A DNA stretch of 64,000 nt, taken from contig CAMZMU010000034.1 of assembly GCA_947311845.1 (NCBI GenBank), forward strand, positions 84,111,433-84,175,432, read 5' to 3'. The notes beneath the pieces were generated by a model. It was not told where the DNA came from. It saw only the letters and a program-made list of their open reading frames with translations, and did no database searches. Made by a program: the position numbers and the translations under genes. Below, piece by piece: positions 11,042 to 21,679 of this stretch. The first letter of the stretch is position 1. Each line of letters begins with the position of its first letter. Source of the DNA: Poa pratensis (taxonomy: Eukaryota > Streptophyta > Magnoliopsida > Poales > Poaceae).

Positions 11042-12183
11042 CTTTTTTTCTACTTTTACTGGAGAGCTCTTGGTCTGTGATTTATGTACCTTTTCTGAGC
11101 CGTTTCCATCTTCATGTTTGTTCACAGGAGCCTTTGCAGGGTTTGATTTCCAGATCATGTCAAATAAATCATCTTCAGTCAAGAATGGCACACTGCAACA
11201 AACGAGAGCATGTATGAAGTGACAACTTAAACAAACTCACAGCATCCTTTTCAAAATAGAGTTATCAAGTAATACCCCAGATCTTTTGCTTTGTTAGATT
11301 TTACTCCACCAATGTCCTCATCAGCCAATAGGTAACTCTGTCAACAAAGATATAGAACGTGTTAGGTTCAAACGTAATTTAATAACAGTGGTAATAGATC
11401 ACATTAAATATTGATTCGGTGATTTTGATTTCTTTTTCAGCTAGATTTTTTCCAACGGCTGATTTGGGTTGTGTTTTTCCTGCACTCTATTTGTGAACGG
11501 ACAAAGCTAGAAGCTCGCAATGATACTGATTACGTTGCTTGACGCCTTGACCCTAACAAGTTCTCGTCAGTTCACCCATTCCGTTTGCAGTAGCAGTGCA
11601 ATCTCATTAAGTTCGCGTTAATGTTGCTTTTCACGAACCAAATACGTTCATAGATCATTAACACTTACAGCAGCAAGTGTTACAGTACTACACATACCGT
11701 ATTTTTACTAATAGCCCTCGTCACACGGCCTCCATAACGCTTTATCAGATCAACTGCTTCCTCCCGTTCAAGACTATATAAATACAAAATTATGATGGAT
11801 TACTAGTGGTATCAACTCATCTCAAATCTCAATCAGGAAAGATGGAAGTACTAAAATAGTTACACACATTTGTAGTTTCATGATCGTACAATAGAGCACT
11901 TTAATATCAATGAATTGTTTTGGTAACTCGCACCTGTCAAGAGTGCCACTTATGACAAATGTGAGACCAGCTAAACAGTAAGGGGCACCCTCTGGGACTT
12001 CCTACAGAACATGGAATAAACATTTTACAGTTAAGTTATTCAGGAACTTGTGACAACAAGTATGAATTACCTTCTCCCCTTTGTGAGGAGGATCCTTCCT
12101 TTCACCAAAATTCATGAAACCTCTCCAACCCAATCCTCTCCCTCTTTCCCCAGGAGTAGCTCCTGCTCCTCTTCCTCCACTTA
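11042..12183 (-). pseudogene. RFC1-like gene fragment, copy B (BRCT exons)
   Basis: Minus-strand exons: about 12183-12071 (GRG-rich linker ending DPPHKGEK), 12001-11934 (LAGLTFVISGTLDR), 11773-11698 (EEAVDLIKRYGGRVTRAISK), 11337-11276 (SYLLADEDIGGVKSNKAKDLG without its first residue in other frames) and 11192-11042 (FLTEDDLFDMIW, then a Lys-rich tail). Splice sites are GT-AG and the frames join. This is the BRCT domain and linker of the replication factor C large subunit. In the intact protein the BRCT domain binds the 5'-phosphate of DNA and precedes the clamp-loading AAA+ ATPase. The exon after 11042 and the whole ATPase part are absent. The upstream part (12184-12295) differs from copy A and may be unrelated sequence. 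The BRCT frame itself is undamaged, so expression of a BRCT-only product cannot be excluded. Confidence 0.75.
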
Positions 12184-12283
12184 TCTGATTGTCTTTATTT
12201 ACCAAGAAAAAACAGGTACCATCATTTTCAGCTTCAGAAGATACCTCTTCATCACCCTCAGCTGATGCTACTCCATATTCTTC

Positions 12284-13951
12284 AGGCAGACTCATCCAAT
12301 GGCTCCAGGATCGCTGCAGGCTTTGATTTCCAGATCATGTCAAATAAATGATCTTCAGTCAAGAATGGGATACTGCAATAAACGTGAGCATGTATAAAGT
12401 GACAACTTAAGCAAAGTCACACCATCCTTTTCAAAATAGAGTTATCAAGTAATACCCCAGATATTTTGCTTTGTTAGATTTTACTCCACCAAGGTCTTCA
12501 TCAGCCAATAGATAACTCTGTCAACCAACAAAGATATAGAACGTGCTAGGTTCAAACGTAATTTAATAACAGTGGTAATAGATCGCATTAAATATTGTTT
12601 GGTTGGGCTTATCGGTAATATGATTACTCGTTATCAAATCCCAGCTCAATACAAATTATTTACCACCACCAGGGTCGTGTTAATGGAAACCAATACATCT
12701 CTCTCCTTTGCCTCTTCGATCTGAAGCGCCGCCACAGGCATCCCGCTCCACTCGTTCTCACAGATCTGAACTTCCACATTCTCACCATGAGCAAGAGCAA
12801 CTCACGACAACGTCCTTCAAGCTAGCCAGGCGTCGTGTTGACTGCGAGCGGCTGCAAAATCTCGTCGCCACTGCTATTCCATGTGTGGGCAATGCAAATT
12901 TTGTTTCGCAGTTCTTCTGCATCCTTTTTTTTTGTAGAAGTCATGATTCGGTGATTTCGATTTCTTTTTTAGCTAAATTTTTTCCAACGGCTGATTTGGG
13001 TTTTGTTTTTCCTGCACTCTATTTGTGAACGGATAAATCTAGAAGCTCGCAATGATACCGATTACGTTGCTTGACCCAAACAAGTTCTCGTCAGTTCACC
13101 CATTCCGTTTGCAGTAGCAGTGCAATCTCATTAAGTTAGCGTTAATGTTTCTTTTCACGAACCAAACACGTTCATAGATCATTAACACTTACAGCAGCAA
13201 GTGTTACAGTACTACACATACCGTATTTTTACTAATAGCGCTGGTCACACGGCCTCCATAACGCTTTATCAGATCAACAGCTTCCTCCAGTTCAAGACTG
13301 TAAATAAATACAGAATTATGATGGATTACTAGCGGTATCAACTCATCTCAAATCTCAATCAGGAAAGATGGAAGTACTAAAATAGTTACGCACAAATATC
13401 AATGAATTGTTTTGGTAACTCGCACCTGTCAAGAGTGCCACTTATGACAAATGTGAGACCAGCTAAACAGTCAGGGGCACCATCTGGGACTTCCTACAGA
13501 ACATGGAATAAACAGTTTACAGTTAATAAGTTTTTCAGGAACTTGTGACAAGAAGTAAGAATTACCTTCTCCCCTTTGTGAGGAGGATCCTTCCTTCCAC
13601 CAAAATTCATGAAACCTCTCCCACCCAATCCACTCCCTCTTTCCCCAGGAGTAGCTCCTGCTCCTCTTCCTCCCCTTCCCCTTCCAGCTGCTTTCGAAGG
13701 GGTCTTGTCATCTTCATCCATCCTTCCATCCTCTTCATCATCATTCGATGCAGCCTTCAACCTCTTTGATGATGGTGGCTTGACTGGAGTTTTTCTTTGG
13801 GAAGGTGTCACAAAGTCGTCCTCGTCTTCTGGACAAGTCGGAGCAGCAACAAGAGCTCTGGACTGAACCAGGAGAACACCGTCTTCGCCACAAGTGCGAT
13901 CATATACTTCATCTTCTATATTCTCATTGGGGCTCGATGGACTTGCCATGC
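12284..13951 (-). pseudogene. RFC1-like gene fragment, copy A (linker plus BRCT exons)
   Basis: Minus-strand exons: 13951-13566 (acidic/basic linker with DEDDFVTPSQRKTPVK, then a GRGRGGRGAG run), 13493-13426, 13297-13222, 12517-12456 and 12372 to about 12284, where the frame meets a stop shortly after DMIWKSKPA. Exon order and phases match copy B. Compared with copy B there are substitutions at conserved BRCT sites (RVTSA for RVTRA, NKAKY for NKAKD) and about 350 extra bases in the large intron. The N-terminal exon carrying the PCNA-interaction start of RFC1 is not visible; the expected upstream position is interrupted by the copia element at 14472. It lies in tandem, same orientation, immediately upstream of copy B. 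Confidence 0.72.
12599..12950. other. Extra segment in the large intron of RFC1 copy A
   Basis: Copies A and B align on both sides of this position: ATTAAATATTG before it, ATTCGGTGATTT after it. Copy A has about 350 extra bases. I see no inverted repeats or target duplication, so I cannot say whether copy A gained or copy B lost the segment. Confidence 0.5.
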
Positions 13952-14471
13952 CTAGCACAAAAAGCTCACAGATTATTTGTTGTTCATCGGCAACACATAA
14001 ACAAGACGAGCCATCTAAAAAGTGATGAAAAGAATTCTCAAGTCATTCGTGGATGGCTGCGAAAGAAGGAACAAATTATCAATCGCTAGTTATCAACAAT
14101 CTCACAAGATCAATTTCTGTTTAACAACAAATGAACAAAAGGGCACTTTTAATAGATTTATCACACTTTATAGATCACAGATCAATTGCTATTTATCAGC
14201 ATCACAGTATCAGTTGCTGTTTATCAAAAACAAAAGAAAGAAAAGAACACGTCTAACGGATTTATCACTGGATAGTATAAGATCTGCTGTATATCCACTC
14301 CTTCCTCACGAGCTCAAAGCCTCAAACAACCATATATTGAAGAACCCTGTTCGCCTCAGGTTAATGAATTTCCATTTCCATCCAAAAAAACATATATTGA
14401 AGAACCGAAGAAGGACAATACTACGCCATACCTGTCGGCTTTCGTGTCCGAGGATGGGCGAGGGGGCGTCG
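13952..14471 (-). other. Intron and donor upstream of RFC1 copy A
   Basis: AT-rich intron-like sequence on the minus strand. A candidate donor (CGACAG then GTATGG) lies near 14430, so a 5' exon of the RFC1-like transcript may start at the copia junction and continue beyond it at 19579. Confidence 0.35.
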
Positions 14472-14946
14472 TGTTATTTTTCTAGTGATCCAAATTCCAG
14501 CGGTAGTACCGCTGGGTTAAGCGGTACTACCGCTGAGAGCTACCGCCGTCGCTACCTCTATCGCTACCGCCAGAATGGTCTTCTGAAGAGCTTGTGCGGT
14601 ACCAACTGGTACCGCTGGCGGTACCGCTGAGGTGGGAAGAGCGCCCAGCGGTACTACCGCTGGGATAGGCGGTAGTACCGCCGCGGTGGGATTTTTCCGG
14701 GTTGGACTGCAGCCGACCTAGGGTTTGATGTCTCCATATATTCCTCTTGTAAGCCGCCGTTTTGGGATAAGCCAGATATTGTAAACCCACGGCGTTTGTA
14801 ACCTCACCCGATATAGTGAAGTATTGCTGGCTGGCGCCCGTGGTTTTTTCTCCTCCATTGTTGGAGGGGTTTTTCCACGTTAAATCTCGTGTCCTCTGCA
14901 GTGTTTACTTATCGTTCTTCGTTATTGTTCATCTCGTATTATAACA
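14472..14946 (+). repeat. 5' LTR of the copia element
   Basis: 475 bp, starting TGTTATTTTT and ending TATTATAACA. It contains a cluster of short palindromes built on GCGGTA-TACCGC (about 14502-14690). Confidence 0.92.
14502..14690. repeat. Cluster of GCGGTA/TACCGC palindromes in the copia LTR
   Basis: At least five near-perfect palindromes of the type AGCGGTA(G/C)TACCGCT occur in under 200 bases, e.g. at 14503, 14520, 14647 and 14671. The two LTRs differ here by a gain of about 12 bases and a loss of about 21, which suggests slippage within the array. Confidence 0.75.
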
Positions 14947-14948
14947 AG

Positions 14949-14960
14949 TGGTATCAGAGC
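14949..14960 (+). promoter_or_regulatory. Copia primer-binding site (tRNA-iMet)
   Basis: TGGTATCAGAGC, two bases after the 5' LTR. It is complementary to the 3' end of plant initiator tRNA-Met, the usual primer for minus-strand synthesis. Confidence 0.9.
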
Positions 14961-14986
14961 CCGTGTTTGATCTAGGGTTTTGCGAG

Positions 14987-17900
14987 ATGTCGTCATTGAA
15001 GTTCGATCTACCGCAGCTGGACTATACCACGAGATTTCTCTGTGGCAGTGAAGATGAGGGCGATTCTCGCCCAATCTTCAGATCTGGATGAAGCGATCGA
15101 TGCTTCGGCGCAAAGGGAAGGATACTTGGACCGATGGAGAAGCGGAAAGACCGTAAGGCTTTATCGTTGATTCAACTCCATCTGTCCAATAATATTCTGC
15201 AGGAAGTGCTGCAGGAGAAAACCACCGCCGAGTTATGGGACAAACTAGAGGAGATCTGTTTGTCCAAGGATCTCACGGGCAGATTGCACGTGAAGATGAA
15301 GTTGTTCTCACACAAGCTGCAAGAGGGAGGTTCGGTAATGGATCACCTATCCTCCTGGAAAGAGATTGTTTCTGATTTGCAGTCTATAGAAGTTAAGTAT
15401 GAGGATGAGGATTTAGGTCTTCTTCTTTTATGCTCGCTGCCTAATTCTTTCAGTAATTTTCGTGACACCATATTGTTGAGCCGTGACAAACTAACTCTTG
15501 CTGAAGTTTATGAGGCTCTCCAGCAAAGGGAGAAGATGAAATCTATGGTGCAGGCTGAAAGTTCGTCCTCCAAGGCGGAGGCATTACAGGTCCGTGGGAG
15601 GCCTGAGCAGCGAGACAACTACCACTACAACAACAACAGAGATAAGAGCAGGACCGACAGAGGTCGCTCAAAGTCCAAGGGACGTGACAAGTTCTGCAGG
15701 TATTGTAAGAAATCCAACCACACCATTGATGATTGTTGGAAGCTGCAGAACAAGGAGAAAAGAAACGGAACTTACCAACAGAAAAATAATGATGGTAATG
15801 GTAAGGTTGCCGTAGCCTCTGGTAAGGGTGAGGCTTCTGTTGTTGCTGGTAGTGATAGTTCTGATGGAGATTGCTTAGCTGTTTTTGCTGCATGTGTTTC
15901 ACGTGATGATGAATGGATTCTTGATACTGCATGTTCGTTTCATATTTGCTGTAACAAGGATTGGTTCAGTTCTTATGAGTCTGTGCAGACTGGAGATTTT
16001 GTGCGTGTGGGCAATGACAACCAGTGCAACATTGCTGGCATTGGATCTGTTCAGATCAAGACCCATGATGGGATGACACGCACGTTGACAGGAGTGAAGC
16101 ACATACCCTCCATGGCGAGGAATTTGATCTCTCTCAGTACCCTTGATTGTGACGGGTACAAGTACAAAGGTGGGAACAAACTTCTGAAGGTATCATCGGG
16201 TTCTCTCATTGTTATGATTGGTGATATGAATTCTGCGAAATTATATGTCCTTAGAGGTAGCACTTTGCCTGGTATTGCTGCTGCTGTTAGTTCTGATGAA
16301 TGTAAGACTAACCTTTGGCATAAGCGTCTTGGACATATGAGTGAGCTTGGCATGGCAGAATTGGCGAAGAGAGAGCTGATTGATGGTTGCAACTTGAGTA
16401 AGTTTGAGTTCTGTGAGCACTGCATTTTTGGTAAGCATAAAAGAGTTAAATTCAATGCTTCCGTTCATACCACCAAAGGCATTTTAGATTATGTGCATGC
16501 TGATGTTTGGGGTCCGTCCCGTAGAACTTCTAATGGTGGTGCAAATTACATGCTTACTATTATTGATGATTACTCAAGGAAAGTGTGGCCATATTTTCTG
16601 AAACATAAATCTGATGTTTTTGCTGCTTTTAAGAAGTGGAAAGTTATGGTAGAAACACAAACTGAAAGGAAGGTTAAAATACTCCGTACTGACAATGGTA
16701 TGGAATTTTGTTCCAATGAATTTGATGAGTTTTGCAGCAACGATGGCATGGTAAGACATCATACCATACCGTACACCCCTCAGCAAATGGCGTGGCTGAA
16801 CGCATGAACAGGACCATTATTTCGAGGGCTCGCTGCATGTTGTCTAATGCAAAGATGCATAGGCGTTTTTGGGCTGAAGCAGCCTCCACCGCATGTTATC
16901 TCATCAACAGGTCACCTTCCATTCCACTTGATAAGAAAACTCCCATTGAGGTATGGTCTGGTACTCCAGCTGATTATTCTGAGTTGAGAGTTTTTGGTTG
17001 CACTGCTTATGCTCACGTTGATAATGGAAAGTTGGAGCCAAGGGCTGTTAAGTGCATCTTCCTTGGTTATGGTTCAGGAGTTAAGGCATATAAATTGTGG
17101 AACCCTGAAACTAAGAAAGTTTTGTTAAGCAGGAATGTCGTTTTTAATGAGGCTGTTATGTATTATGATAGTCCTTCCACTGATATTTCTGATGCTATTG
17201 ATTCTCCTAATGTTTCTGATGATGAGCAACAGAGAATTGGCGTGCAGGTGGAGCACGCTAAGGAGAACGAAATTGTGGTTCCTGAAAATAATGATGATGT
17301 TGATGTTCCACCTTCACCGCCTATTGTTCAGCAACAAGCACGGTCTATTGCCACTGGCCGTTCTAGGAGAAATATTGCCTCCTAATCGTTTAATTGAAGA
17401 GTGTGATATTGTTCATTATGCTTTGAGTTGTGCTGAACAGGTGGAGCAAGATGCTGAACCAGCTACGTACACTGAAGCCATTGCTTCGGTTGATAAAGAG
17501 AAGTGGCTAGGTGCGATGCAAGAAGAGATGCAATCGCTTGAAAAGAATGGCACATGGGATGTTGTGCACTTGCCTAAACAAAAGAAGGCTGTCCGCTGCA
17601 AGTGGATATTTAAGAGAAAGGAAGGTTTGTCTTCTGTTGAGCCTCCAAGGTTTAAGGCAAGGTTAGTAGCAAAAGGTTTCAGTCAAATTCCAGGTGTTGA
17701 TTATACTGATGTATTCTCCCCAGTTGTGAAGCATAGTTCTATTCGTGCTTTCTTTGGTATTGTTGCTATGCATGATCTTGAGCTTGAGCAGTTAGATGTT
17801 AAGACTGCGTTTTTGCATGGCGAGTTGGAGGAGGAGATATACATGGACCAACCTGAAGGTTTTGTTGTGCCTGGTAAGGAGGATCTTGTTTGCAAGTTGA

Positions 17901-19010
17901 AGAGGTCCCTTTATGGTCTGAAACAGTCACCACGACAGTGGTATAAAAGGTTTGATTCATTTATGCTTGCACATGGTTTTATGAGATCTCAGTATGATAG
18001 CTGTGTGTACATGAAGTTTGTTGATGGATCGCCTATTTATTTGCTGCTATATGTTGATGATATGTTGATTGCTGCCAAGAGCATGAAAGAGATCACTACT
18101 TTAAAGGCACAATTAAGTAGTGAGTTTGAGATGAAGGATCTTGGTCCTGCTAAGAAAATACTAGGCATGGAAATTAAGAGGGACAGAAAGTCTAGTTTGC
18201 TATTTCTTAGTCAGAAAATACATTGAGAAAGTTCTTCATCGTTTTAATATGCATGATGCAAAGTTTGTTAGTACACCTATTGCCTCTCACTTCAAGTTGT
18301 CAGCTTTGCAATGTCCTACTTCTGATGATGATATTGAGTACATGTCTCGAGTTCCTTATTCTAGTGCTGTTGGTTCCTTGATGTATGCCATGGTTTGTTC
18401 TCGTCCTGATCTGTCATATGCTATGAGTTTGGTCAGTCGTTACATGGCTAATCCTGGTAAAGAACATTGGAAAGCTGTTCAGTGGATTTTCAGGTACCTG
18501 CGCGGCACATCTAAAGCTTGCTTGAAGTTTGGCAGGATTGGTGAGGGACTCGTAGGCTATGTGGATTCAGATTATGCTGCCGACTTGGATAAGAGGAGGT
18601 CCCTCACAGGTTATGTATTTACTGTTGGTGGTTGTGCTGTTAGCTGGAAGGCTAGTTTGCAGGATGTTCCCGCACAATCTACTACTGAGGCTGAGTACAT
18701 GGCTATTAATGAAGCATGTAAAGAAGCTGTTTGGCTGAAAGGTCTGTTTGCTGAGCTTTGTGGAGATGATTCTTGCGTTCAGTTATTTAGTGACAGTCAA
18801 AGTGCTATTTATCTTACTAAAGATCAGATGTTCCATGAGAGGACAAAGCACATTGATATTAAGTATCACTATGTTCGCCATGTGGTTGCAGAAGGTAAAC
18901 TGAAGGTATGCAAGATTAGTACTCATGATAATCCTGCTGATATGATGACAAAGCCTGTTCCTGTGTCCAAGTTTGAGCTTTGCTCGAGCTTGGTTGGTAT
19001 AACTGTTTAG
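14987..19010 (+). pseudogene. Copia gag-pol polyprotein, frame-disrupted
   Basis: The coding region can be followed through gag with a CCHC knuckle (CRYCKKSNHTIDDC, about 15697), protease (LDTACSFHI, about 15918), GAG-pre-integrase and integrase (LWHKRLGHM, about 16315; ADVWGPS, about 16500), reverse transcriptase (YVDDM, about 18051) and RNase H (VDSDYAAD, about 18562). Reading-frame changes occur at about 15030-15050, 16788, 17380 and 18215, so no complete polyprotein can be made. Several lie in short A-runs. The DTA form of the protease site occurs in other plant copia elements and need not be a defect. The last domain ends with a normal stop at 19008-19010. Confidence 0.88.
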
Positions 19011-19094
19011 CCCAAGTGGCTGTTTGGCGCCAGCAAGTGTTTTCTTTGTTGATTCAGGTGATTGTTGAAGTTCATGCTACAAGATGGAATTTGT

Positions 19095-19106
19095 CTCAAG
19101 GTGGAG
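19095..19106 (+). promoter_or_regulatory. Copia polypurine tract
   Basis: Purine-rich AAGGTGGAG directly precedes the 3' LTR, the expected plus-strand primer site. Confidence 0.75.
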
Positions 19107-19573
19107 TGTTATTTTTCTGGTGATCCAAATTCCAGCGGTAGTACCGCTGGGTTAAGCGGTACTACCGCTGAGAGCTACCGCCGTCGCTACCTCTATCGCT
19201 ACCGCCAGAATGGCCTTCTGAAGAGCTTGTGCGGTACCAATTGGTACCGCTGGCGGTACCGCCGACGGTACCGCTGAGGTGGGAAGAGGGATAGGCGGTA
19301 GTACCGCCGCGGTGGGATTTTTCCGGGTTGGACTGCAGCCGACCTAGGGTTTGATGTCTCCATATATTCCTCTTGTAAGCCTCCGTTTTGGGATAAGCCA
19401 GATATTGTAAACCCACGACGTTTGTAACCTCACCCGATATAGTGAAGTATTGCTGGCTGGCGCCCGTGGTTTTTTCTCCTCCATTGTTGGAGGGGTTTTT
19501 CCACGTTAAATCTCGTGTCCTCTGCAGTGTTTACTTATCGTTCTTCGTTATTGTTCATCTTGCTATTATAACA
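19107..19573 (+). repeat. 3' LTR of the copia element
   Basis: 467 bp and nearly identical to the 5' LTR, ending ATTATAACA before the CGTCG target duplication. Confidence 0.92.
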
Positions 19574-19578
19574 CGTCG

Positions 19579-19900
19579 GCGGAGGGAGGGATGCCCGATG
19601 GAGCGACGGGCGGCAGCCGGGTTGCGCGAGGTTGGACGGGCGGCGGCCGGGGTGCAGGAGCTCGACGAACGGCGGACGGCCGTGATGTCGACGGAGAGCC
19701 ATGGGGGCGAGCGGGCGAGGACGCGACACGTCGAGGCAACCTACGAGGAGCGCCGCGGCCGTCCATGGTGAGCGCAGTGGCCGTCCATGGTGGTGAGTGT
19801 CGCCGCCAGGGCCCAGGGGGCGGGAGTCGCGTGTGAATTGGGTCGGAGCGTGCGGGGCGGGAGTAAATGGCTAACCACATTGCTAACCACGAAAAAGAAG
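19579..19900 (-). other. GC-rich sequence, possible 5' exon split by the copia element
   Basis: Directly beyond the 3' target duplication lies GC-rich sequence that would continue the minus-strand RFC1-like transcript upstream. It is open in more than one frame and has no recognisable RFC1 N-terminus, so it may be 5' UTR or unrelated. Confidence 0.3.
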
Positions 19901-20069
19901 TTGCTCATGCGTAAGGGCGTCCATGCGCAATCTGGGCCGTCGGATTCAGCGATCCGACGGCCAGGATTTACCGTTGAAAATCTGATGGGTCAACGATAAA
20001 TCCTGGCCGTCGGATCGCTGAATCCGATGGCCCAGATTGCGCATGGGCGCCCTTACGCATGAGCAAAAT
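19901..20069. mobile_element. Foldback MITE (about 69-bp arms)
   Basis: The stretch starting TTGCTCATGCGTAAGGGCG is repeated in inverted form ending CGCCCTTACGCATGAGCAA. The arms are about 69 bp with few mismatches, and the central loop is short and itself partly self-complementary (ACCGTTGA/TCAACG). No coding potential. The target duplication is unclear, so the superfamily is not assigned. Confidence 0.75.
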
Positions 20070-20299
20070 CCACGTTCAACTAACACTCGTATTAAACCAA
20101 AATATGCACCCCCTCTTTGGGTGCCGGACATGTGTTCGTCACATTCGTGGTGCTGCCCCAGCGACGCCCCCAAACGTCCATCACAATCAAATTTTAATCA
20201 TTTTTTGACAATTTGCAGAAACAACAACAAATCCGGCGAACAGTTAAACGAAATTTAACAAGCGACATTTCAGTTTAAACTAAACCCTATACCCTACAT
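20070..20299. other. Intergenic
   Basis: Non-coding. I see no feature, but it may be the left part of the DNA-element fragment that follows. Confidence 0.35.
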
Positions 20300-20755
20300 T
20301 TAGTGGCGCTTCCGGCTACAGCGAGAGAAGGAGGCCTATCCCGGAGCTGATGAAACCCTACAACGTCTCCCAACCACTATACGACGTGACGAAGATGCCT
20401 ACGTGACGGCGGCATCATCAAGAAACTTGCATGCATCGATGATCTCCACAACGGAAGTGTCATATCCATGACGGAAGCGCCATTAACTCGGGCGGAACGG
20501 CCTCCTGCATAAACTAATTAACACGGCGTCGACGTTGTGGGTCTATGATGAGTGGGCCACGCCTGTCGGAGGGCATGTCCAGGCAATGTCCGGCATCCCC
20601 GAAGAGGCCCCAAGTTTGGAGGGCCTCTCAGGGGTGCCGGACAAAAGTTGGCTCGGCCCGGACACTTGGGGGTGCCGCTGTGAGCGTTTCTTGCGTCCAT
20701 ACCCCTATTAGGACTTTAGGGAGTCATTTGGAGGGTGATGGTGAAGATGCTCTTA
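20300..20755. mobile_element. Non-autonomous Harbinger-like DNA element fragment
   Basis: The right end GGTGATGGTGAAGATGCTCTTAG is, reverse-complemented, close to AGAGCATCTCCAC, the left end of the related segment at 24706. The interior shares blocks with that segment, e.g. GGAACGGCCTCCT against GGAACAGCCTCCT, and CCCCAAGTTTGG. Grass PIF/Harbinger-type elements often have GAGCATCTCC termini. No transposase is seen. Confidence 0.45.
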
Positions 20756-21679
20756 GTGTTTCTAGTCTATACACAACTCTCTTTTACCCTATAACCCCGC
20801 ATGTCAGGTTTCTTAGCGGGTAACTAACGGGTATCAATTATGGGTTGTGCTAACTCAAACCCAGTCCCGCCCTACCCGATGGGGGAGGATTTTGACTTTG
20901 ACAACATAACCGGGGAGTAACCAAAATCATTGACTAATAGATGAATTAGTCTTTTGCGAATTGGGTCGGGGCTTCCTCTCTCTCAGCAGAGCATGCACAC
21001 GGCCGGGCCAGGCTATTTTGGGACAAAAATTAAAGCCCGAGCCCAGTCCAATCTGTGACTTAAGGCTTGATCCAAACCTAAAGAGGCTGGCACTACCGTC
21101 ACTCACAGGAAGGATACCATGATACCACTCCTTAAAATTCACATTTGCAAGTTTCTAGAAATTTGGAAAGAAAATTGTGAGTATTCACAAGACATGTTTA
21201 CAATCTCCTGGAATTTCCGGAAACCAATTCGAAATAGAAAGAGAAATGAAAGAGACTCGCACACGAGTGGCCTTACGAGTTATCTAAAAAGTTCCAAACT
21301 ATCAGGAATGAAAAAGGAAGCACTACAGCACAACACGAATGGCCTCATTAAGAGAAACTCGAGCGAATGTTCAGTGTATTTACAGTTGGCCGGATACGCC
21401 CATGTTCGGTTTTACAGCTGATATATACAAGGAGGAGATAGAGCAATCAGAGGTTGGATACAAATGAATGATACAAGTAAACACGCAGGACGCAATTAGA
21501 TCAGATCAGATACCAGGAACCAGCCCCACATGTACATCACTAGACACTTATCTGGTTAAAACTGACACCTTATGCTCTAACTGATGAAAGCAGCCACAAA
21601 GTTTGACAACAATGTTTTCCAGGTACAGGGAAGTATCATACAGTGTGTACAGGGTCACAACGGCGATCCATGGGACTAT
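20756..21679. other. Intergenic and 3' UTR of the minus-strand gene at 21680
   Basis: No supported gene. The last few hundred bases (about 21430-21679) probably carry the 3' UTR of the 263-aa gene. Confidence 0.4.

Larger units (their letters stand above)
14472..19573 (+). mobile_element. Complete Ty1/copia LTR retrotransposon
   Basis: The element is 5102 bp with TG...CA LTRs (14472-14946 and 19107-19573), a primer-binding site at 14949, a polypurine tract before the 3' LTR and an exact 5-bp target duplication CGTCG (14467-14471 and 19574-19578). Domain order is gag, protease, integrase, reverse transcriptase, RNase H, which defines Ty1/copia. By eye the LTRs differ at roughly seven single positions plus two indels, so insertion was recent. 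It splits what may be a 5' exon of the minus-strand RFC1-like unit. Confidence 0.93.

Noticed and set aside
14502..14690. CRISPR-like look of repeated GCGGTA units
   Set aside because: Units are palindromic, spacing is irregular, they sit in an LTR and the genome is eukaryotic.
15913..15945. Inactivating change in the copia protease (DTA instead of DSG/DTG)
   Set aside because: DTA occurs in other plant copia proteases, so it cannot be called a lesion.
16051..16455. Minus-strand open frame in the copia element
   Set aside because: Shadow of the sense gag-pol frame.
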